Origin: Diphasiastrum complanatum
Taxonomy: Eukaryota; Streptophyta; Lycopodiopsida; Lycopodiales; Lycopodiaceae
Length of the DNA: 64,000 bases
Assembly (NCBI GenBank): GCA_029204225.1
Contig: MU832630.1
Span: forward strand, 1-64,000
Direction of reading: 5' to 3'
Below the pieces are notes generated by a model. The model was not told the origin of the DNA and made no database searches. It saw only the letters and a list, made by a program, of their open reading frames with translations. The position numbers and the translations under genes are program-made. Position 1 is the first letter of the stretch, and the number at the start of each line of letters is the position of its first letter. Of this stretch, positions 56,095 through 64,000 are shown piece after piece.

Positions 56095-56727
56095 CATGCA
56101 AGTCCTCTTAGGAAGCATCAGATTTGCTATCAAATCTCTATGAGACTCCAGATGTGACCACACGGTTACACCTTAGAAGGAAGTTCTTTACACTTAGAAT
56201 GTTTGATTCTACAACCATCACTTCTCACATCAATAGCTTTAAATCTTTGTTATATCAATTATCAAATGTAGGATGTGCCATTCAAGATGATGACGTTGTC
56301 ATGAACTTGTTTTCTTCTTTACCATAGTCCTATGAGTACTTTGTCGTGAAGATCTCCACACAATCTGACCGGACTCTTGAAAAGATCATGGGTCATCTTC
56401 TTCAAGAAGAAATGCGAAGAAAGACCAGCAATATGTCCGTCAAAGACAAGTCACTGACCATGTACACCAAGAAGAAAGACAAATCCAAGGGCAAAAATCA
56501 AATACAACAGTAGCAACAATAGAAGCCTCAAACTCAGTCTGAGAGCAGTGGATTGCGCAAGAAACTCTTATGCAGGTATTGCAAGAGACACAACCATGAC
56601 ATCAAAGAGTGTCATATCCGGATCTACAACGAGCTAAAGAAGCAACAACAACAACAACAACAACCATGTTCTACCAATGCGGCAGAGTTTAAGGAGCAAA
56701 TCTCTGATGAAGACAAACCATCAAAAC
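56095..56727 (+). pseudogene. Copia gag (copy F2), 5' truncated
   Basis: Starts within the gag core (CKSS, stop, EASDLLSNLYETPDVTTRLH) and continues through LLQEEMRRKTSNMS, KKDKSKGKNQ, a Gln-rich spacer and the CCHC knuckle CRYCKRHNHDIKEC to EDKPSK. It is interrupted at 56728 by a solo LTR. The continuation is at 57380. Confidence 0.9.
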
Positions 56728-57374
56728 TGTGAAAAATACAGATCCTAAGTGGATCTAAACTCCAAGATCATTGGCTTGAATGCTTGCACTCCAAACTACA
56801 TAAGCTAGGAATTGGCAACACATTCTATGCTACCTAGAATGCAAAGAACTTGATCAAAAAGCATTTATCACAAATGGAAACTTCCATAAACATCAAGTGC
56901 GGCCCAAAATAGCATTATACAGTCCATAATACATCAGCCTACCACTTTTGGAAAGCACCTAAGATCATACACACAAAGCTTGAACTCAATCACTACACAA
57001 TGCCAACAATGGAAGGAGAACCCAATAGAAAAATCTCTCATTAAGCAAATGAATACAATGGATCTGCTCCAACCTGTTTCTCCACGGCCTACCTGCTATA
57101 TATAGCTGAGAGAGATGACTCTCTCTCCTCTCTCTAGACCCTCCTTACCTAAAATATGCCCTATATAGGTAAAATTGGCATATATGTCCAAAATACATGA
57201 AAATGGACTCATTTCGAAGGTCTTGAAGTTTGACACTTCTTCATACTGAAAAAATACACTTACTAAAAATATCTAGACCTGTTTCACACGTGTGAAAAGT
57301 CAGATCCTAAACTATGTGCCATTTTTAGCAATTTTGGCCTAAAACTAGACAAGGAAATGTTGACAATTTTCACA
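56728..57374. mobile_element. Solo LTR with target duplication
   Basis: 647 bp with TGTGAAAA...TTTTCACA termini, flanked by AAAAC on both sides (56723-56727 and 57375-57379). Removing the insert and one duplication rejoins the Copia gag-protease frame exactly (EDKPSK to LLMAYNGSNEDYD), which proves the boundaries. CTATATATAG near 57098 may be its TATA box. No internal sequence remains, as expected after LTR-LTR recombination. Confidence 0.92.
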
Positions 57375-57379
57375 AAAAC

Positions 57380-58919
57380 TGCTAATGGCTTACAACGGTA
57401 GCAACGAAGACTACGATTGCTGGTACTTAGACAATGGCGCTACCCAACACATGACTCCCCAAATGGAGTGCTTTACTAAGTACGAAGCTTATACCAAAGA
57501 GCGGCTCATGTATCTCAGAGATTCAAGCACTATCCACGTTGAAGAGAAAGAAACAATCAATATTCTATTCAAGAATAATCTTTCCTTTAGTGTTCCAAAT
57601 GTTCTTCATGCACCTCAGTTGAACCTGTTGTCAATTTCCAAGATAATTGATGAGGAATACACTGTCACTTTCTCATCCGAAGAGTATACAATCTTCGATG
57701 AAGATACTACTCTGAGTACCTACACACAAGTTGGGAGTTTATATGTACTTTCTGATTCAGTTGCATTAGCCAGTACTTCAAATGAAAATGTAAACAATCA
57801 GGCTTTATTGTGGCATTGTCGATTTGGACATGTCAATGCAAAATCAATTTCTTACATGTATTGCAATAATCTAGTTGATGGATTGTATTTCTCTCTTTTA
57901 TTAGATAGAAAATCCTTTTTTTGTGAATCTTGCATCTATGGCAAACACTCTAGAAGCAGATTTCTCAAAACACATTCTGTCAAAACAAAACATGTATTAG
58001 ATCTTGTACATTGCGATCTTTGTGGTCCAATGCCCACTCCATCTCTAGGAGATGCACTTTATTTTATTACCTTCATAGATGATTATATGGTCTACAGTCG
58101 TGTTCATAAACCATAAATCTGAAGCCTTTGAATGCTTCAAAAAATTCAAGGCCATGGCTAAGACCCAAGCATCTAATAAGGTAAAAGCACTTAGAACTGA
58201 CAGTGGCGGCAAATACATCTCCAATGAGATGTCCGACTATTTAACTGAACATGGCATTCAAAGGCAATTTGCAACTTCCTACATGCCTCAGCATAAAGGA
58301 AAAATTGGACGCTTCTCAACTCAGTCAAATCTATGCTACATCAATCACACTTGCTTGCAAAATTCTAGGTAGAAGCTGCTACCACATCCTGTTATGTACA
58401 GAACAGATCGAGCACCAAAGTCGTTAATAACAAGACTCCTTATCAAGTTTGGCATGGATACAAGCCTAGTGTCAACCATTTAAGAATCTTTAGTTGTATA
58501 TGTTTCATTCATGTTTCTAAACAGTTTAGGAAGAAACTAGATGAGAGGGCTAATAAATGCATCTTCATTGGCTATCATGATGAACATAACGCTTATAAAG
58601 TTTATGATCCATCCACAATGTAGCATTTGTCTCTAGGAAAGTAATCTTCAAAGAAGATACATTCTATTCAAACAACCATTTGCAAACGACGTTGTGTCAT
58701 TTCATCCTATCATACACATAATAGAATCTTCCACCCGTAATGTCTCTTCCATAGAGCATGCAATTATAGTTGCAGAAGCTAAGCAGCCGACAACACTTGT
58801 CACCATACCTAATCAAGCTAGCTCGAGCAAATCTGGACAAATTCAAGAAGAGACACCATTCCAAACTGGTCAGTTGATTGTTCAGAGATATTTAAAAACT
58901 CGAACAGTCTTCGAATAGT
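57380..58919 (+). pseudogene. Copia protease-integrase (copy G, continuing F2)
   Basis: The protease (CWYLDNGATQHMTPQMECFT) has LDNG instead of the DSG catalytic motif. It is followed by VLHAPQLNLLSISKIIDEEY, HCRFGHVNAKSISYMYCNNL, CESCIYGKHSRSRF, LDLVHCDLCGPMPTPSLGDA, a frameshift near 58090, RTDSGGKYISNEMSDYL, a damaged QQNG-AERKN region near 58290, and VWHGYKPSVNHLRIFSCICF with KCIFIGYHDEHNAYK to 58620. The linker to RT follows in broken frames. Confidence 0.92.
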
Positions 58920-60255
58920 TCATGAGAGGTATACACCTCAATCATTCTGGATTCATCTGGAAATCCAAAGAGCCTAGCCGAAGCAATCAATTCCAAGGAT
59001 GTTGTGAAGCTACAAGAAACAATGGAAAGCGAGTACAACTCACTTTGACGAACCAGACCTGGACACTGGTCGACTTCCCCACTCACAAGAGAGTTATTGA
59101 CACCAAGTAGATCTGCGAGAAGAAGATCAACTTTGATGGTTCCATCATGAAATGGAAAGCACGGCTAGTGGCTAAAGAATTCACTCAAGTCGAAGGAGTG
59201 GATTACCAAGAAATCTTCAGTCCTATTGTCAAAATGGAGTCAATCAGGACTCTTATTGCTTTAGCAGCAACGGGAGACCTTGAAATGCATCAAATGGATG
59301 TGAATACAACCTTCCTCAATGGCTACATTAAAGAGGAGATGTACACCTTCCAACCGGAAGGATTTGAAGTCAGAGGCCAAGTGCACAAAGTGTGCAAGCT
59401 ACACAAAACAATCTATGGCTTGAAACAAGCCGCAAGAGCTTGGTTCAAAAGAATCAATGCTTATCTCATTCAATTATGTTTTTAGAACAATTTTGCTGAC
59501 TATAATGTTTATTCCAAATATGTAGGTGTTCATTCAGTTCACATAGCTCTTTTACGAAGATGATGTATTTATTCTCTCTAATGACACAACCTTACTACAC
59601 ATTACTAGGAGTGCTCTGTCAAAAGAGTTTGACATGATTGATCTAGGCAATGTTCATTCATTATTAGAAATACACATCACTAGAGATAGATTACATAGGA
59701 AAGTCTATCTTAGCCAGTAAAAATATCTAGAGAATGCTCTAGAGAAATTTCATATGTCTGATTGCAAGCTGATTGATACACCAATGGATCCAAGCATTGT
59801 ATTAACCAAACCTTCTTGTGCTGAAACCAAAAGTGAACAACTTAGCGAAGTACCCTTATCATTCACTTACAGGATCTTTAATGTATGCAATGATGTGCAC
59901 CAGACCAGATTTGGCATACACTATCAGCACATTAAGTCAATACATGTCTAATCCTATGATCTTGCATGGAAAGCATTCAAGAGAGTGATTAAGTATATAT
60001 AGGGAAGTTTAGATCATATTTGATGCTATGATGGAAATGTTATCAATCCACTGGTTCTTCAAGGCTACTCCAACTCAGATTGGGGAGAAAATGCCTCAAC
60101 CAGAAAATCCACGTATGGGTTATGTTTCTTTCTGGCAGGGGAACCAATCTCGTGGAATTCAAAAAAGCATAAATCTGTTGCACTTTATTCGATCGAGGTA
60201 GAGTACATCGCAGCATGCCAAGCTTCCAAAGAAGTTGTATGGATCAGGTTATTAA
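58920..60255 (+). pseudogene. Copia RT and first part of RNase H (copy G)
   Basis: RT blocks NQTWTLVDFPTHKRVIDTK, KWKARLVAKEFTQVEGVDYQ, MHQMDVNTTFLNGYIKEEMY and LHKTIYGLKQAARAWFKRIN are present. The catalytic YVDD site is degraded near 59560 (YEDDVFILSND-like text). CKLIDTPMDPSIVLTKPSC, SNSDWGENASTRKSTYGLCF and IEVEYIAACQASKEVVWIRL mark the connection and RNase H. It is cut at 60256 by an inserted LTR. Confidence 0.9.
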
Positions 60256-61192
60256 TGTTGGTAGAAATACACTCCCACTCCATATCCTGCCAACTATTGA
60301 ATACGGAGCTGTAATTGTACACAATTGATTAATCAATATTCTGGGTTTACCGAACACTCTATTTACTCACAAGCTATTGCTTAGAATTTACATTTCCAAA
60401 TCGATCTTTCATTCATTCAAACTCAATCAACCAAAGGAATAGCGAATCCTAACACTCCTCACTTCAACCACATCTCCCTAAACATGAAACATGGCAATCA
60501 TAATTCACAACTCATTCTAAGCATCCAACTTTGTAACTCTGGCCTGTCATCACGAGTAACTCATGCAAGTTCTACCTGCTTCACATTCATCAACATATTA
60601 CTACAATCACAAACAGTAGATCTATAGTTTCAGTACTACAATCTTAAAATCATACAATAGATAACTCCAATTCTCACTTGCAACAGATGTTCATTATTCT
60701 CGAAACTTCACAAACGCTCATCACAAATATGAATAACAAATGGTGCACGGATATGATAAGCAGTATTCCAAAGGTTCTCATTCCAATGACAACAATTCTT
60801 ACAATTCTATGCAACAATACACATCACATCATCAACTCTACTCAATGCTAGTTTGATCATCAATACAGCCAATCGGCTATCCTTCTCTGAATCGTCCGAT
60901 ATGGATCTTGACAAATCTTCAGCTCCACGCTCTCTCCACACTATTCAATCCTCTGTGACCTCTCTTCCATCTTCAACTATCAACAACAAAGGGTGCTCTT
61001 CTTTTCGTCGGTTTCTCTTTTCTATCTTCTCTCTTCTTGGCTTTTTTTGCCCGCCATTCAGTTTCTTGGATGTCGCCTTCTACGGCCAGGCATAACTGAA
61101 TCTGGTTTTCTCAACTCCCCACTAACATGTCACATTCAATTATCTCTCAAGTAACTAACTAATTTGTTCTCAACTCATGGAATTACACAACA
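60256..61192 (-). mobile_element. Probable solo LTR inside RNase H
   Basis: 937 bp with TGTTG...CAACA termini interrupting Copia RNase H: VVWIRLLM lies before it and ATILCDNMSCI after it. The minus orientation is suggested by a start TGTTGTGTAATTCC followed by TTAGTTAGTTAC-type text, but the direction is uncertain. The target duplication is not clean. No internal retroelement domains. Confidence 0.6.
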
Positions 61193-61403
61193 AGATGCCA
61201 TGGTTGTGGACCATTAAGCCACGATTTTGTGTGACAACATGAGCTGTATTTCACTGTCTTTGAATCCCATATTTCATGGCAAGTCTAGGCACATTGAAAT
61301 CCAATACCATTTTGTTTGGAAAAAAGTTTTTTTCAGGACAAGTGACTATTCAATACTGCTCCATGATAGAAATGGTTGCAGACATATTCACTAAAACTCT
61401 TCC
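61193..61403 (+). pseudogene. Copia RNase H end (copy G)
   Basis: ILCDNMSCISLSLNPIFHGK then SRHIEIQYHFVWKK and MIEMVADIFTKTLPKL complete the domain interrupted by the preceding LTR. Frameshifts are present near 61330. Confidence 0.88.
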
Positions 61404-61990
61404 CAAGCTCATAGTTTACTCCTTAAAATTACAATTATGTTTAGCTACCTGCATATTTGGTTGTTTTTTTTTCACACAAACTGCAGGACCTGCAAAAATG
61501 CCTTATTATGCGTGCAGACTTACACTTGATAAAATACATGGATTTCTGCCCACATTCAGATTCCAGATTAAAAGGTAACAATTCATGATATTTTTCACAT
61601 TCGAATGCCAACATATTTGAAGTACACTGAAGACCTGGCCATCTTTAATGACTTCAACCTGAAAAGGACTTTTTTATGCGGACCATAACGGATTGCCAAA
61701 CAACGGCAAAGGGAACAGCTGAGGCCTATGTGCAAAGACAACGAACCACCAGACCACCACCAAAGGGAACAGTTGCGGTCTATATGCGAAGGCACAAATT
61801 GCCCAGGCACCGCAAGAATGTGAGTTGCAATCAGTATGCGACACCAGCTCATGAAGTTTTTGTACCGCCAGGGCACCGCACAATGCACCGCAAGCTACTG
61901 TTAGGAACCGGCAACTCTACGACCATTATGCGAAGAGCAATCGTTGAGGCACCGTAGGTCAACGCATGCGGTTCACTTTGATGAAGGGTC
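61404..61990 (+). repeat. Copia 3' region/LTR-like repeat (copy 2)
   Basis: Direct homologue of 53138-53830. It follows RNase H, so it is the 3' untranslated/LTR region of copy G. It holds the same GC-richer repeat motifs (AAAGGGAACAG near 61710 and 61763; CACCGCAAGAATGTGAGTTG near 61809). Confidence 0.85.
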
Positions 61991-62227
61991 CTGTGAACTA
62001 CATCAACTCCATAAGGATGGGGCCAAAATACTTGAACCCACAAACACAGATCGTAGATACAGAGCTAAGCAACTAACTAATATGATGCAATAAATTGTAG
62101 ATATCCCTTGTGAAAGAGTGGATATACATAACTTATGTTTCCACTTTTAATGCATACCTCGTTTTAGCATGGAATATGCTTTGTGGTGGTTAGTTTTGCT
62201 GCTGAGACTGAAGATTTATGATTTATG
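61991..62227. other. Spacer, nothing recognised
   Basis: Short A/T-rich spacer between two repeats. Confidence 0.4.
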
Positions 62228-62556
62228 ATGCCTTCAAAATTAGCAAGGCATTGTTTGAGGGCTTGAAATCAAGGGAGCTTGAACTATGTAACCGATGGGA
62301 GGCTTAATTATTTATCATCCCTTTGCTACTCCTTTTACCACCACAATGAACTCACACTTTATGCTAAAGGCGTTTCATTACTTTAGATTGTTATTCAACA
62401 AACAGCAGGTGGTGCTTCTTTGAAGCCCATCAAAATCATAAACTTGTGGAAGGTAATAGTTGGAAATTAAGGTTTCCATCATACCATGACAATCAAACTA
62501 AACATGGTCACTTAGACAATAAATCACTAAATATATGTACTTGAAAGATAAAATTG
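62228..62556 (-). repeat. Dispersed repeat, part A (copy 2)
   Basis: Inverted partner of 3860-4193. Here it is followed after about 40 bp by part B, showing that A and B belong to one longer repeat. Confidence 0.88.
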
Positions 62557-62595
62557 GAAAGGATAGGATAGGATAGGATCTGTCTTATCAATTAC
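62557..62595. repeat. Short GGATA/duplicated junction
   Basis: AGGATAGGATAGGATAGGAT, then ATCTGTCTTATCAATTA, which recurs at 62618. It is a small duplication at the junction of parts A and B. Confidence 0.8.
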
Positions 62596-62951
62596 ATCAT
62601 ATAAAATCTTAAAGAGGATAGGATCTGTCTTATCAATTAGACATTCTATATTTCATGTACATTGACTTGAGAAAATTTTATGTAAAGGGGATCATCTTGA
62701 TTTTGGAAATTGAACCTATCAAAAGAATCATTAGGTATGACTCTATTTGTATATGAGAAGGTTTTGGATACAAGAACTAAACGATTACAAAATTGTATAG
62801 TAATCAAGCAGTTACTTGGGTGGAAACTATAACAATTTGCTTGTTCGGCTTTCAAAAAAATGCTCTCCTAGTTTTAAAGATCTTAAAGTGTAGGAGAGAG
62901 CACAAGATCAAGAGAGCAACCAAGATAGAGCACAAGTAATAGAGATAGCTT
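62596..62951 (-). repeat. Dispersed repeat, part B (copy 2)
   Basis: Inverted partner of 49059-49405, ending at a microsatellite as that copy does. Confidence 0.88.
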
Positions 62952-62952
62952 G

Positions 62953-63243
<291 letters not shown>

Positions 63244-63414
63244 TAGGTCTTGGACTTTGAGTGAGAGATTTAGGTGAGATTCAATGCAAAAGCAAGCGAT
63301 GCACTTTTGCAATTGTTTTAAAATATTATTATTGTGCATTTTTGTGTGAAATACATTTTGTAATTTCAATAATGCGTAATGTAGTTTACATATTGAATGC
63401 ATATTGTGTTTTCA

Positions 63415-63595
63415 TATGTGCAATGTTGCACCAAGAAGTGCAATGTTGGTTTCACCAATGCGCAATGTCGGATTCGTGAAATGTGCAATGTCACATGAAA
63501 CATGCAGTTCAATGCAATGTTATAGTACAAATCAAATGCAATGTGCGATTCACAATGTAACACAATGTGCAATGTATTAATGAATCAGCAATGCA
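63415..63595. repeat. Cluster of GCAATGT motifs
   Basis: At least eight copies of GCAATGT or close variants (TGCAATGT, CGCAATGT, CACAATGT) at irregular spacing in about 180 bp, for example near 63419, 63438, 63461, 63485, 63513, 63538 and 63569. It is not a simple fixed-period tandem repeat. Confidence 0.8.
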
Positions 63596-63599
63596 AAGT

Positions 63600-64000
63600 A
63601 CCTCATGTTTGTTTGAATTCAAATGTTGAGTGTTTACTCCAAGAATGTCGCTCCAGTAGCTCCCCAAAATGGCCCACGATAAAGAAAATAGCGCATTGGT
63701 TTTTACACAGTTTTAACTTTTTCATTTGATTTGGGACTTCAAAATCTGATCGCTAATTTTGTGTCGAATTTTGACAGATACTTGTATGTTAGGTGATCCG
63801 TCAAATGATTCTGGATAGTTCTTTTCTCCATAAAAAATTGTAGCATATGTTGGAATTTGACACTAATATTTCATGTCGCAATTCCATATCCACGTCAATA
63901 AAAAAACTTCGCAACACATCGAACACCACATCGGATTGGGCGTCGCATTCTAATGCCTTGATGGATGTCAAATTTTGATGTCCATGTGGACGTCATAATA
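63600..64000. other. No recognisable gene
   Basis: No coding block. ATGTCAAATTTTGA near 63966 and GTGTCGAATTTTGACAG near 63762 suggest distant related repeats. Confidence 0.4.

Overview
The window reads as a repeat-dominated stretch of a land-plant nuclear genome with a large, slowly purged genome, possibly a gymnosperm; the sequence alone does not fix the species. Two intact host genes show this. One is a two-exon histone H2A gene with a plant-type intron position and an SPKK-like tail (50200-50727, minus). The other is a single-exon VQ-motif transcription cofactor (28871-29554, minus). Almost everything else with coding potential is a decayed retrotransposon. No tRNA, rRNA or CRISPR array was seen.

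Layout. 0.2-1.5 kb: Ty1/Copia remnant (minus). 3.9-4.2 kb: half of a dispersed repeat. 4.2-5.5 kb: short internally deleted LTR element. 5.7-7.1 kb: Copia pol (minus). 7.1-8.85 kb: Ty3/Gypsy-type LTR with a tRNA-Asp primer site and non-coding leader. 8.85-13.0 kb: Copia element (minus) with its 3' LTR. 13.6-15.2 and 16.2-18.0 kb: two Gypsy elements (plus) that keep gag, and in the second also protease, part of RT and RNase H. 18.39-23.01 kb: structurally complete non-autonomous LTR element with TCACA target duplication and no pol. 23.43-24.56 kb: Copia LTR, tRNA-Met primer site and gag start. 24.54-27.83 kb: Helitron/Helentron helicase-endonuclease, split by an inversion. 28.9-29.6 kb: VQ gene. 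31.5-36.45 kb: nearly full-length Copia element (plus). 37.9-39.3 kb: deleted Copia element. 39.3-42.5 kb: LTR, Gypsy and Copia remnants. 44.1-47.5 kb: Copia element (minus). 47.8-48.9 kb: three tandem copies of a unit of about 370 bp. 50.2-50.9 kb: H2A gene and promoter. 53.1-62.0 kb: composite of rearranged Copia copies, interrupted by two probable solo LTRs and flanked by GC-richer minisatellite repeats. 62.2-63.2 kb: dispersed repeat ending in a 283-bp compound microsatellite.

No operon-like organisation or multigene pathway is visible. The retroelements record nesting, inversion, template-switch-like fusion and solo-LTR formation. The observations I rate highest are an endonuclease-bearing Helentron-like gene with a clean internal inversion, and a hairpin 31 nt after the H2A stop codon that resembles the 3' stem-loop of replication-dependent histone mRNAs, a feature land plants are generally held to lack.
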